Source: JBJHBP01 sp050485645 | GTDB lineage: Bacteria > Pseudomonadota > Gammaproteobacteria > Steroidobacterales > Rariloculaceae | Direction of reading: 5' to 3' | DNA: 41,132 nt | Assembly: GCA_050485645.1 (NCBI GenBank) | Contig: JBJHBT010000035.1 | Coordinates: 1-41,132, forward strand | Part shown: positions 23,178 through 35,007 of the stretch, in pieces | Layout of the letters: each line of letters starts with the position of its first letter | How positions within the stretch are numbered: position 1 is the stretch's first letter | Notes under the pieces: generated by a model | What the model was told of the DNA's origin: nothing | Databases searched by the model: none | Seen by the model: the letters and a program-made list of their open reading frames with translations, nothing else | Translations under genes and position numbers: made by a program

Positions 23178-24391
23178 ACGGATGCGCGTGCGTGTCGCGT
23201 CTGCCGCAGTGTGTAGCCACGCAGCTGATGCGCGAACTCGGTGAGGGCACGGATGCCACTGGCCTCGGCTTCGGTGCACCATGTCTTCAGGCGGGTGAGG
23301 CGGTCGGTTTCGCCTTCCACGGCCTGACTACACAGCGCAATCAGCCGCTGCTTGAAGTCGTAAATGGTTTTCAGGGTACTGTCCGGCTGAACGGTTTCCT
23401 CCAGCCAGGCGCGGGCGGCGGGATCGGTGCCGACAACGTGATCGCGAATCATCAGATGACGAATCCGTCGCAGCTGCTGGCGCGTGGACGTGGTCATCTG
23501 GCTGGCGTGCTGGCGCAGCACGGGGCGGATTACGCGCCGGCCGTACAGCTTCAGCACGTGGAAGCGATTGCCGAGCACCGCCTGCAGCGTCTCGGTGTCC
23601 ACGCCTTCCTTGCCGTGCGCGAACGAGGCCGTTGGCGCGCTGCGGCGCACCTTCGCCAGGCCCACCATCTCCATCAGCCGGATATAGGCCCAGCCGATGT
23701 CGAATTCCCACCATTTGTTGGAAAGGCGCGCCGAGTACTGGTACGCATGGTGGTTGTTGTGCAGCTCCTCGCCACCGATCAGGATGCCGAATGGCACGAT
23801 GTTGCGGGACGCATCCTGGGTCTCGAAATTGCGGTAGCCGAGGTAGTGGCCGACACCGTTGATCACGCCGGCGGCCCAGAACGGGATCCACAGCATCTGC
23901 ACGAGGAAGATAGCCAGACCCGGCAGCCCGAACAGCACGAGATTGATGACCAGCATCAGCGTCACGCCGGACCAGCGGTGGCGGCTGTAGACATTGCGCT
24001 CCAGCCAGTCATCCGGCGCGCCGCGACCATAGCGTTCCAGGGTTTCCTGGTTGATCGATTCCTTGCGGTACAGCCAGGTGCCGGCGAACAGCACGGTCCA
24101 GATGCCGGCCTGCTGTGGACTGTGCGGATCTTCGGGCGTTTCGCACTTGGCGTGGTGCTTGCGGTGCACCGCGATCCATTCGCGGGTCACCATGCCGGTG
24201 GTCAGCCACAGCCAGAAGCGGAAAAAATGGCTGGAAATCGGGTGAAGCGTGAGCGCGCTGTGCGCCTGATGGCGATGCAGAAAGATCGTTACACAGGCGA
24301 TCGTCACATGGGTAAGGGCCAGGGCCACGGCGACGTAGCCCCAGAAGGAGAGGTTTACGAGACCTTCAGACAGGAAAGATTGCAACGTCAT
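23174..24391 (-). CDS. Membrane fatty acid (acyl-CoA/acyl-lipid) desaturase with long C-terminal tail
   Basis: A 405-residue di-iron membrane desaturase of the stearoyl-CoA (delta-9) class, which puts double bonds into saturated acyl chains. The three histidine boxes are complete: HRHQAH at 39-44, HRKHH at 76-80 and HNNHH at 211-215, with the extra H182 in GVGHYLGY. Membrane helices are at about 12-37, 55-70, 142-166 and 168-184. Beyond residue 280 there is a further, largely helical tail ending in a TWCTEAEASGIRALTEFAHQ-type segment, which is not part of the core enzyme. ATG 24391 is chosen. The ribosome site AAGGAG overlaps the stop codon of rhlE, so its translation is coupled to rhlE. Confidence 0.9.
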   Translation of the reverse strand: MTLQSFLSEGLVNLSFWGYVAVALALTHVTIACVTIFLHRHQAHSALTLHPISSHFFRFWLWLTTGMVTREWIAVHRKHHAKCETPEDPHSPQQAGIWTVLFAGTWLYRKESINQETLERYGRGAPDDWLERNVYSRHRWSGVTLMLVINLVLFGLPGLAIFLVQMLWIPFWAAGVINGVGHYLGYRNFETQDASRNIVPFGILIGGEELHNNHHAYQYSARLSNKWWEFDIGWAYIRLMEMVGLAKVRRSAPTASFAHGKEGVDTETLQAVLGNRFHVLKLYGRRVIRPVLRQHASQMTTSTRQQLRRIRHLMIRDHVVGTDPAARAWLEETVQPDSTLKTIYDFKQRLIALCSQAVEGETDRLTRLKTWCTEAEASGIRALTEFAHQLRGYTLRQTRHARASV

Positions 24392-24397
24392 CACTCC

Positions 24398-25543
24398 TTA
24401 TACGCGTCCGACAGACCCTGATTCTGGCACAGGCTGCTGAGGCAGTCTGTACCCGAGCAGTTTCTCTATGCCTGCCAGCAGCTTACGTTCGTCATGGCTG
24501 ATCAGCGACAAAGCCAGCCCTTCACGGCCGGCGCGGCCGGTGCGGCCGATGCGGTGTACATAGTGCTCAGGCACGTCCGGGAGGTCAAAGTTCACTACAT
24601 GCGGCAGATGATCGATGTCGATGCCGCGCGCGGCGATGTCCGTGGCCACCAGCACGCGCACGGCGCCCTGCTTGAATTCGGCCAGCGCACGGGTGCGCGC
24701 GGCCTGACTCTTGTTGCCGTGAATCGCCGCGGCCTTGAGGCCGTCCTGCTCCAGCTGGCGTGCAAGCCGGTTGGCACCATGCTTGGTGCGGGTGAACACC
24801 AGCACCTGGCGCCAGTTGTTCTGGCCGATCAGGCGCGACAGCACGGTACGCTTGTGCAGTTTGTCCACGTTGTGCACCAGCTGTGTGATGCGGTCGGTGG
24901 TCGGGGCGTCGGTGGGCGCGTCCACCTGCACCGGATCATGCATCAGGCGTCTGGCGAGATCGCGGATGGCCGGCGGGAAAGTGGCTGAAAACAGCAGATT
25001 CTGGCGTTGCTTCGGCAGCATCGACAGCACACGCCGGATGTCGGGCAGAAAGCCCATGTCCAGCATGCGGTCGGCCTCATCCAGCACCAGAATCTCAACG
25101 CCTGACAGATCGGCGTGCTTCTGTGCAGCCAGGTCCAGCAGGCGCCCGGGCGTGGCGATCAGCACGTCGATGCCGCGACGCAGAGTCGAGATCTGCGGGT
25201 TGATGTTGACGCCACCGAACACCACGGCGGTGCGGATCGGCAGATGACGACCGTACTGCGAGGCGTTCTCGGCCACCTGAGCGGCCAGCTCACGCGTGGG
25301 CACCAGAATCAGCGCGCGTATGCGACGCGGGCCGCGTGTCGCGGGCGTTTCGCTCAGCCGGTGCAGCAGCGGCAGCATGAAGCCGGCCGTCTTGCCGGTG
25401 CCCGTCTGGGCGCCGGCCATCACGTCGCGGCCCTGAAGGACCACGGGAATGACGGCGGACTGAATGGGAGTAGGGCGGGCATAGCCCTGTTCGGCCACGG
25501 CGCGCAACAACGCGGCCGACAGGCCCAATTGATCAAATGACAT
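24398..25543 (-). CDS. rhlE: DEAD-box RNA helicase, RhlE-like
   Basis: A 381-residue ATP-dependent RNA helicase. The Q-motif (YARPTPIQ), Walker A AQTGTGKT at 45-52, PTRELA at 82-87, TPGR, DEAD at 155-158, SAT at 186-188, and HRIGRTGR at 330-337 are all intact. The text FGGVNINPQ and the overall order fit the RhlE subgroup, which helps ribosome assembly and RNA decay, often in the cold. The protein ends soon after the second RecA domain (residue 365), without the long basic C-terminal tail many RhlE proteins carry. It leads a two-gene operon: its TAA overlaps the ribosome-binding site of the desaturase gene. A leader of about 140 bases precedes it. Confidence 0.92.
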   Translation of the reverse strand: MSFDQLGLSAALLRAVAEQGYARPTPIQSAVIPVVLQGRDVMAGAQTGTGKTAGFMLPLLHRLSETPATRGPRRIRALILVPTRELAAQVAENASQYGRHLPIRTAVVFGGVNINPQISTLRRGIDVLIATPGRLLDLAAQKHADLSGVEILVLDEADRMLDMGFLPDIRRVLSMLPKQRQNLLFSATFPPAIRDLARRLMHDPVQVDAPTDAPTTDRITQLVHNVDKLHKRTVLSRLIGQNNWRQVLVFTRTKHGANRLARQLEQDGLKAAAIHGNKSQAARTRALAEFKQGAVRVLVATDIAARGIDIDHLPHVVNFDLPDVPEHYVHRIGRTGRAGREGLALSLISHDERKLLAGIEKLLGYRLPQQPVPESGSVGRV

Positions 25544-25715
25544 TATCTAGAACTCCGCGATGGCCCCGTCCGCGCGTCAGTGATGACGATGCGGGCAACG
25601 GTCGGGCCTGATCGGATCAGGGTTTCGCACCGCTGAGGTTTCCGCGGTGGACGCTGGCGCAGACCGAATGTGCGCCTGAGGTGCGCGCACTATAGCAGAA
25701 CGCCGGGGAAAGCAA
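25544..25715 (-). promoter_or_regulatory. Promoter and leader of the rhlE/desaturase operon
   Basis: On the minus strand TTGCTT (25715-25710) is followed after 15 bases by an extended -10, TGCTATAGT, with TATAGT at 25694-25689. Transcription would start near 25682, leaving a leader of about 138 bases. That leader can form a hairpin from CACCGC and GCGGTG (25628-25633 with 25644-25649). Long leaders are common on cold-induced helicase mRNAs, but cold control here is inference. Confidence 0.45.
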
Positions 25716-25756
25716 CGTGAAATCGCTTCGCTGTCCCCGAAGGTGAACAGCGCCTG

Positions 25757-25951
25757 TCAACCCAGGTCGATCTCGCCTTCCACCACGTGGTTCAGGTCGG
25801 TGCCTTCGGCGGTGATCACGGCGCGCACCGTCAATCTGCCCTTGCCGCGCAATGCGCGCGCCTCGACCAGCTGCTCGATGGCGTGCTGGGATGTCACGCC
25901 CACCTGCTTGAGAAACTTGCGCAGCGACAGATTGAACGGATCGGGTTCCAT
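25757..25951 (-). CDS. Small conserved protein, DUF6494-like
   Basis: A 64-residue acidic/basic protein beginning MEPDPFNLSLRKFLKQVGVT and ending HVVEGEIDLG. This matches my memory of the DUF6494 family, whose members share 'FN.S.RKFLKQVGVTSQ' and 'L.HVVEG.I.L' words. The family's function is not known. ATG 25951 has AGGA five bases upstream. An in-frame ATG at 25963 with GGAG is also possible and would add four residues. It lies on the same strand as rhlE, 213 bases upstream, but a separate promoter between them suggests it is its own unit. Confidence 0.7.
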   Translation of the reverse strand: MEPDPFNLSLRKFLKQVGVTSQHAIEQLVEARALRGKGRLTVRAVITAEGTDLNHVVEGEIDLG

Positions 25952-26080
25952 GTTTGTCCTCATGGGTTGTGCTCCGGGTGACGGTTCCTGCGAGACTGTT
26001 ACGCTAACATACATGAACTTGCATCAATGGCCGGATTGACGCGCCGGCCTACCTTCCGAGGGTGAGGGCCGCCCGACTTC

Positions 26081-26910
26081 GTGACCGCAGAATCTCAACT
26101 GGAACTGTTCGCCGACCGCGGCGTCGCGATCGTTGTGCCGGCGGCGCAGCGCGAGCCCTCCCGACTCTCCCGGCCGGCTGAACCAGCCCGGCAGAACGAA
26201 TCCGCCGAGCCGGTGCCGGTGTCGATCCGCAGAAGCCGGCGCGCACGCAGGCTGACGCTGCGCTTCATGCCGCCGCATACGCTGGAGCTGGTCGTGCCGT
26301 GGCGTGCCCGTCCGGCCGACGTGCAGGCATTTCTGCATGAGCAGCGGCAGTGGGTGATGGACGCCGGCCGTGCGCTGGCGCGCGCCAGGCAGGCACACGT
26401 CCTGCCCACCACCATCGCGTTGCCGGCAGTCTCTGAACACTGGACGGTCGAATGCCAGCCCGCGCGCAGGGAAGGCGTCAGTGCGTCGCGTACGAAGCGG
26501 CTGGTGCTCATTCATGCGCACAGCGAGGAGGCGGCCCCCGCGCTGCTGCGCGAATGGTTGCGCAGGGAGGCGCGTCGCGCGCTGGTTCCGTGGCTGCATC
26601 GCGAATCCGCGCGCACCGGCCTCAGTCCGACGGCGGTGCAGATCCGCCTGCAGCGAACGCGCTGGGGGAGCTGTTCGTCGGCCGGTGGCATCAGTCTGAA
26701 TGCAGGCCTGCTTTTCGTTGCGCCGGAGCTGGTGCGTTACCTGATGGTCCACGAACTTTGCCACCTGCGGCACATGAACCATTCGCGGCGTTTCTGGCAG
26801 CTTGTGGAGAAAAACGAACCGGCTTACAGGGATCTCGATTCCCGGCTGGCACAGGCGTGGGCGGAAATTCCCTGGTGGGTGTACGCGGCGCAATCGCTGA
26901 ATACGGAGTG

Positions 26911-26911
<1 letters not shown>
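26081..26911 (+). CDS. YgjP-type (DUF45) zinc metallopeptidase
   Basis: A 276-residue protein of the YgjP/SprT-like M48-clan group. The C-terminal domain is diagnostic: RWGSCSSAGGISLNAGLLF at 195-213, then the zinc helix MVHELCHLRHMNHS with H224, E225, H228 and a further histidine at 231 or 234. The family usually reads HELAH, so the Cys at the fourth position is a small oddity. The N-terminal 45 residues are extra and disordered-looking. Start is GTG with only a weak ribosome site, so the true N-terminus could be later (around residue 46). The stop codon overlaps the start of the Tricorn gene (TGATG), so the two proteases are translationally coupled. Confidence 0.85.
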
Positions 26912-30225
<3,314 letters not shown>

Positions 30226-30234
<9 letters not shown>

Positions 30235-31440
30235 ATCGGAATCGGAATCGGAATCGGAATCGGTATCGGCGTGGGAGGCGGAAGCAGGGTTGCGGGCGCT
30301 GTCGAACAGTGCCTGAAGCAGATCCGGATCCAGTGAGCCGGCTGCGCCGATGACGACCAGCCGTGTGTCGCGCGTATCACCGCCTGTCGCGTGCGCGGCT
30401 GTGGGCCCGCTCGTCATCAGGTGCAGGCGTCGGCCCACGCCCTGAACCTGTGCCATGCGCGATGATGGATGCTCAGCGGGTGCCAGGGTGGATGGCTCCG
30501 GGGCGGGCGATCCAGGGGCGGGCGATCCAGGGGCCGATGGCTCCTGACGCAGGCGGGCAATGCCCTTGATGCGGTAGATGCTGGCGGGCAGCGTGCGGAC
30601 GATCTCGTGCAACGCGGTGGCCGACAGTGCGTGCGATGTCTGGTAGTACCAGACATCGAACCGCGCATCGTGATCATCGCTGTGGCTGTGGCTGTGGCTG
30701 TCGCCGAGGCTGACGCCGACACCGACACCGACACCATCGCCATCGGCGTTGTCGGCACCGGGGGCGATGGCGTGCTCGGGGTGGCGGCAGCCGTCAGCGC
30801 GCCGGCTGCTGCTGCGCCGGGCGGTGTCGAGTGTCGACAGCAGCACAGGCGGCGGCGCATTGCCATGCACGGTGTGCAGGATACGCGCTCCGTTCAGCCA
30901 GTGCCGTATCTGCCTGTCGATGCGGGCCAGCTCCGTTGCCGTCACTGCATCCACCTTGTTGAGCAGTATCAGGTCGGCCACCATCAGCTGACGCAGTATC
31001 AGGTCATGTTCGGGATGGTCGGGGTCGAACTGCTGAGCGTCGACCACGCAGATCACGCCATCCAGGCGAATCGTCGAGCGGAACACCGGCGCCAGCAGCG
31101 TCGTGGCGATGCCGGTAGGGTCGGCCACGCCGCTGGCCTCAAGAACGATGTGCTGCGGGCGCTCCGAGCGGTGGGCCACCGTCATCACCGAGCTGACCAG
31201 GTCTTCCTTGATGCTGCAACAGATGCAGCCGTTGGTGAGCTTCACCGCGCCATCGCCCCGCCCGGCGATCAGTTCCTCGGCGATGTCCAGGTTGCCGAAA
31301 TCATTGACCATTACTGCGATTCGCAGCCCATGGTCGCCGGCGAGGATGCGGTTCAGCACCGTTGTCTTGCCGGCGCCGAGAAATCCCGTCAGAACGGTAA
31401 GCGGTATCAGTGGAACGGAATCTGCGGTCGCTTCGTGCAT
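30226..31440 (-). CDS. G3E-family GTPase / metallochaperone-like (COG0523, CobW/YjiA)
   Basis: A 404-residue protein. Walker A is GFLGAGKT at 19-26, the metal site GCICC (CxCC) at 71-75, the Mg region LEASGVADP at 100-108 and the base-recognition NKVD at 161-164. Family members insert or store Zn, Co or Ni, or act as chaperones for metalloenzymes. A His-rich linker, SHSHSHSDDHD at 248-258, should bind metal, and the CobW C-terminal domain follows (FDVWYYQTSHALS onward). Three parts are low complexity and written by tandem DNA repeats: VGVGVGV (237-243), PGSPAPGSPAP (304-314) and the tail DTDSDSDSDSDS (392-403). Its last nine bases overlap the end of the Tricorn gene. No Zur-type operator was recognised upstream. 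Confidence 0.88.
30233..30268. repeat. Hexanucleotide microsatellite (GAATCG)n
   Basis: Five perfect copies of GAATCG and a sixth with one change (GTATCG). On the minus strand it encodes the alternating Asp-Ser tail of the G3E GTPase. On the plus strand it begins inside the stop codon of the Tricorn gene. Copy changes of one unit keep the GTPase frame (six bases, two residues). Confidence 0.9.
30501..30530. repeat. 15-bp tandem repeat inside the GTPase gene
   Basis: Two identical copies of GGGCGGGCGATCCAG in tandem, followed by a broken third. On the minus strand it encodes the repeated Pro-Gly-Ser-Pro-Ala linker of the G3E GTPase. Confidence 0.85.
30679..30735. repeat. Two hexanucleotide microsatellites, (GCTGTG)n and (GACACC)n
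   Basis: GCTGTG occurs three times plus one variant at 30679-30702. GACACC occurs three times after one variant (GACGCC) at 30712-30735. On the minus strand they encode the histidine-serine metal-binding stretch and the Val-Gly linker of the G3E GTPase, so slippage would change the number of histidines without breaking the frame. Confidence 0.88.
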
Positions 31441-31647
31441 CGGGCCAACAGTGACTCGGGAGCGCCCATGTTACCCGACCGCGGGATCACTGCCATCCAT
31501 GCGCCGGTCTGTGACCGGTTTCACGCCACGCATCATTGCGCTACTCATGTGGCAATGGCGTTGCTAGTATGGCAGGCAGGTGCTCGTGAGACTGTCGAAA
31601 GTGGACGCCATCAGGTACCCGGGCAGTTGACGGCAGCAATAGGGGCA

Positions 31648-33213
31648 ATGAAAACCACAGCCATTGAACAACGCCTCCAGGCGACTGTCGAGTCGTCGCC
31701 CAGCGGCCTGTTGATGACCGATGGCGCCGGCATCATCATGCTGGTCAACCGCGAGATCGAACGCCTGAGCGGTTACTCGCGTGATGAACTGATCGGTCAG
31801 TCCGTCGACCTGCTGGTGCCGCTGCGGTCACGCCCGCAGCATCCAAGTTTCCGCAAGGCTTTCCAGAAGCATCCAGAGTCGCGTGCGATGGGCGGCGGGC
31901 GAGAGCTGTTTGCGCAGCGCAAAGACGGCACGGAAGTCCCCGTCGAGATCGGTCTCAATCCACTGCACACCGACCAGGGACTGTACGTGATCGCCTCCGT
32001 GGTCGATATCAGTGCGCGTCTTGCAGCCCAGGATGAACGCCGCAGGCTGGAGGAGCGGTTGCGTGAGAGTCAGAAGCTCGAAGCCCTGGGCACGCTGGCG
32101 GGTGGTGTCGCACACGACTTCAACAATATTCTCGCCGCGATCGTCGGCTTCGCGGAACTGGCGCGCGAGTCATCGGGGGACCGCCCCCAGGTGATGGCGG
32201 ACCTCGAGGAGCTGCTGCGCAACGCCGGCCGCGGCAAGGAGCTCATTCAGCGCATTCTGCGGTTCAGCCGGCGTCAGGATGAAGCGCGTATACCGCTGGA
32301 CGTCACGGACACAGTCAACGAGACCGTTCGACTGCTGCGCGCAACACTACCGGCGACGATCGACATTCAGGTGCAGATTCACGGCAAACCGCCGCCGGTG
32401 TTGGCCAATGCAACATCGGTGCAGCAGGTGCTGCTGAATCTGGCGAACAACTCCGCGCATGCGATGCCGAACGGTGGCCGTATCAGAATCGAACTGGACT
32501 CGCGCTACCTGCGTGACCGCGCGGTGCGCATGCATCCCGGTCTGCATGAAGGCCACTACATCGTGCTCGCCGTGGAGGACAACGGCACCGGCATGTCCGA
32601 CGAGGTGCGCGCACGTGTGTTCGAACCGTTCTTTACCACCAAGCCGGCCGGCGAGGGCAGTGGTCTGGGGCTGTCGCTGGTGCGTGGCATCGTGCACGAC
32701 CACGGTGGTGCGATGGATCTCAACAGCGTGCAGGGGCGGGGCACCGAGGTCACCTGCCTGTTCCCCGTGGCGGAGGTGCCGGCGGATGAGACGGTCGTTG
32801 CCGAGGTTGTCGCCGATACAGGGGGCGCCACCGGCCACCGCGTGCTGCTGGTGGACGATGAACCGTCATTGGTGGTGGCCGGTGAACGCCGTCTGAAGAG
32901 CATGGGTTGCCAGGCGACCGGCGTGACCAGTCCGGAACAGGCCCTGGAACTCATCAGTCAGGCCGGATACGACCTGCTGATCACCGATCTGACCATGCCC
33001 GGCATGACCGGCACCGAGCTTGCGCGGCGTGCGCGGGCGCTGGATCCGCGTCTGCCGATCATTCTCCTGTCCGGCTATCCCCCGGAGACGTCCGATGACG
33101 AACTCGCGAGCCTGGGCATTCTCTGTACGCTGATGAAACCGGTGACCGCCGAAGAGCTTCGCGCGGCGATCACCGGCGTGTTCACTGCGCCGCCAGTCGA
33201 TACGTCACGGTAA
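31648..33213 (+). CDS. Hybrid sensor histidine kinase (PAS-HisKA-HATPase-receiver)
   Basis: A 521-residue soluble kinase. A PAS domain (residues about 5-125: RLQATVESSPSGLLMTDGAGIIMLVN..., then a PAC-like VVDIS) senses an unknown signal. HisKA has the phospho-acceptor H156 in GGVAHDFNNILAAI, HATPase has the N-box LANNSAHAM, G1 DNGTGM and G2 GSGLGLSLV. A C-terminal receiver domain (about 400-515) has DDE at its start and phospho-acceptor D447 in ITDLTMPG. There is no membrane helix and no output domain, and no response regulator gene is near, so it is an orphan. ATG 31648 has AGGGG just upstream. Earlier in-frame starts exist but add only featureless sequence. Its last 32 bases overlap the SIMPL gene. 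Confidence 0.9.
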   Translation: MKTTAIEQRLQATVESSPSGLLMTDGAGIIMLVNREIERLSGYSRDELIGQSVDLLVPLRSRPQHPSFRKAFQKHPESRAMGGGRELFAQRKDGTEVPVEIGLNPLHTDQGLYVIASVVDISARLAAQDERRRLEERLRESQKLEALGTLAGGVAHDFNNILAAIVGFAELARESSGDRPQVMADLEELLRNAGRGKELIQRILRFSRRQDEARIPLDVTDTVNETVRLLRATLPATIDIQVQIHGKPPPVLANATSVQQVLLNLANNSAHAMPNGGRIRIELDSRYLRDRAVRMHPGLHEGHYIVLAVEDNGTGMSDEVRARVFEPFFTTKPAGEGSGLGLSLVRGIVHDHGGAMDLNSVQGRGTEVTCLFPVAEVPADETVVAEVVADTGGATGHRVLLVDDEPSLVVAGERRLKSMGCQATGVTSPEQALELISQAGYDLLITDLTMPGMTGTELARRARALDPRLPIILLSGYPPETSDDELASLGILCTLMKPVTAEELRAAITGVFTAPPVDTSR

Positions 33214-33982
33214 CGCTGCCTGCGACGTCCACCTGACCCGGTTGCACCGGCGTCGACGCCATCATTTCCATGCGCGCGTCCCGAACCGCCATCGGGCGTA
33301 CGTCTGCACCGCCGACGATCACGTCGATGACGCCGACGATGCGCAGGTTCATGGCCGCGGCAATGGCGTCGGCCTGGGCACGGGCATTGCGCGTGGCCTG
33401 TTGCAGCGCCAGATTGCGGGCCTCCTCGCTGTCGCGCACGTGGAACGACACGCCCTGAAGCTGATTGGCGCCGGCGCGTATGCCGGCATCGATCACATTG
33501 CCGATGCGCGCCAGTTCATCGAGCTGGATGCTCACCACATTGCCGGCGCGGTAACCCACGATGCGCGGTTCGTCCGTCACGGTGCCGTCGGCACGCGGCC
33601 GGTTGTTGGCGTAGACAGGGTTCAGCCACAGCTGTTCGGTGCGGATCGAACGCTCGGGTATCGCCAGTCCCTGCATCGCCTCGAGGATGGCCTGCATGGC
33701 CCTGTTCACCTGGCCCTGCGCCGCCTCCGCGTCTGCGCCTTCGGCATTCACGCCCAGCCGCACGATGGCACGGTCCGGATCCACCGACAGCTCCGCGCGT
33801 CCTGCCACCGTCAGCGTGGGCGACCGCGTCGAGCCATCGGCATCCTGCGCGAATACCCGTGGCGTGAGCAGTGTCAGAACAGCCGCCAGCAGTATCATCA
33901 GGCCGAAAGTCAGGCCGAAAGCGCCGATCAGGCGTTGCCGCCCGGCCGGTGGGTGAGCGCTTGAGTGTGCGTGTGCGTTCAT
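33182..33982 (-). CDS. SIMPL domain (DUF541) protein, exported
   Basis: A 266-residue protein with a cytoplasmic tail, a membrane/signal segment (about residues 20-42, FGLTFGLMILLAAVLTLL, possibly cleaved at VFA-QD) and a SIMPL/DUF541 domain. The domain is recognised by PTLTVAGRAELSVDPDRAIVRLGV near its start, NVVSIQLDELARIGNVIDAGIRAGANQLQGVSF in the middle and PVQPGQVDVAGSVTVTYRL at the end. Members are periplasmic oligomeric rings of unclear role. ATG 33982 gives the usual signal, with a GGAG ten bases upstream. The longer frame before it has no support. Convergent 32-base overlap with the kinase gene. Confidence 0.85.
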   Translation of the reverse strand: MNAHAHSSAHPPAGRQRLIGAFGLTFGLMILLAAVLTLLTPRVFAQDADGSTRSPTLTVAGRAELSVDPDRAIVRLGVNAEGADAEAAQGQVNRAMQAILEAMQGLAIPERSIRTEQLWLNPVYANNRPRADGTVTDEPRIVGYRAGNVVSIQLDELARIGNVIDAGIRAGANQLQGVSFHVRDSEEARNLALQQATRNARAQADAIAAAMNLRIVGVIDVIVGGADVRPMAVRDARMEMMASTPVQPGQVDVAGSVTVTYRLAAQ

Positions 33983-34424
33983 CGCGGAGGACTCCGTAGC
34001 GGTGGTGTTAAGAGTATTCGGGTTCCAGTATGAACGCCAGATGAACAAGAACCCGCAGATCCGTTGCGCCGCCTTATGCCGATGCGATCGAGGCCGTAGG
34101 GGGCGGGCTGAACATCCCGTCCAGCCAGGTGGCCCGGGTTGCTCCGTTCGGGCCGGGCGGCGTGCGCGCAGCCGCCGTCAGCGGCGGACCTGTTGATCCG
34201 CCGCCCCATGTGAAGAATCGTTGTTCATGCTTGCCTGACCGCGAGCTTTAGTCGAGACTAGCCCGGTCGCCGGGGGGCGCCATCTCATCAATCTGCGACT
34301 TCAGGAAAAGTCGCTGAGCGCGGGTAGGGGCTCGCGTTCGCAGGGGGCGGTCTCATCCGCGACGGCGCGCCCGGCCGAAGTCGGCGTCACGCATATCAAT
34401 AACAAGCTATCAGGAGACATCTAC
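33983..34424. promoter_or_regulatory. 442-base intergenic region with five stem-loops, possible structured leader
   Basis: Between the SIMPL gene (minus) and the DUF1097 gene (plus). Perfect stems: CCGCCG/CGGCGG (34172-34187), a competing GGCGGA/TCCGCC (34183-34202) that shares an arm with it, TAGTC/GACTA (34249-34260), CCCGG/CCGGG (34262-34274) and GCGACTT/AAGTCGC (34295-34314). Mutually exclusive hairpins before a small membrane-protein gene recall riboswitch or attenuator design. I recognise no known riboswitch consensus, and high GC makes chance stems common. No open frame here looks like a gene. Confidence 0.35.
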
Positions 34425-34913
34425 ATGACCATGCTCATTGCGCTCACGATATCGATCAGCCTGCTGGCCGTCGGTGCGACGTGGCTGTTTCTGGTGCCGC
34501 TGGCGGCACTCCAGGTACAGGTCTGGCAGGGCTTCATCGCCTGGGCCTGCCATTATCACAGCGGCGGCAAGGTAACCGGCACGCGCATCACCATCGTTGG
34601 CATGAGCTTCGGTGCACTGGTTGGCGCCTGCTCGGTGTTTCTCGCCGGGCACCTTGGGTTTCTGGGTGATTTTGGAGCACCGGTGGCCGTGGGCGTCGGT
34701 GCCGCCGTGATCGTGCTGGCCGCACATCTGTCGCTGCTGTCGACGATTCCCGCCAGCGTCTACGGTTTCGCGTCGATCGCGGGCCCCATCCTGCTGATCG
34801 GCATGGGTCCCTGGGAAGCGCTGGTTCCGACCGTCATTTCCATCGTGATTGGCGCGCTGTTCGGTCTGGTGTCGGAAATCATCGCCAACAAGCTTGCGAA
34901 GCAGCCCGCCTGA
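34425..34913 (+). CDS. DUF1097 family membrane protein (YcdZ-like)
   Basis: A 162-residue inner-membrane protein with about five helices: 3-27, 53-73, 80-104, 108-125 and 130-152. The text FIAWACHYHSGG and the late WEALVPTVISIVIGALFGLVSE fit DUF1097, whose members are of unknown function and include E. coli YcdZ. The ATG has AGGAG nine bases upstream. It stands alone, with a hairpin terminator 31 bases after its stop and a hairpin-rich region before it. Without transport-type charged residues in the helices, I do not assign a substrate. Confidence 0.8.
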   Translation: MTMLIALTISISLLAVGATWLFLVPLAALQVQVWQGFIAWACHYHSGGKVTGTRITIVGMSFGALVGACSVFLAGHLGFLGDFGAPVAVGVGAAVIVLAAHLSLLSTIPASVYGFASIAGPILLIGMGPWEALVPTVISIVIGALFGLVSEIIANKLAKQPA

Positions 34914-34943
34914 TCAGCCGGTGGGATCAACCGGATGCAGCTC

Positions 34944-34970
34944 GACCCGGTGCGGTTTGCGTACCGGGTC
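34944..34970. terminator. Hairpin between convergent genes
   Basis: GACCCGGT pairs perfectly with ACCGGGTC around an 11-base loop, followed on the plus strand by GTCTGTCT. It lies 31 bases after the DUF1097 stop and 37 bases before the end of the convergent outer-membrane gene, so it may end both transcripts. Confidence 0.55.
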
Positions 34971-35007
34971 GTCTGTCTACCGGGCCGAGAATCAGCCTGA
35001 CTTTCGG

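Noticed and set aside
26452..26910. Long N-terminal extension of the Tricorn frame
   Set aside because: It lies over the YgjP-type gene in another frame. The family start, the preceding GGAG and the stop/start overlap place the start at 26911 or 26917.
30469..31647. Long N-terminal extension of the histidine kinase
   Set aside because: It reads antisense across the GTPase gene and its repeats. The PAS domain begins right after ATG 31648, which has a ribosome site.
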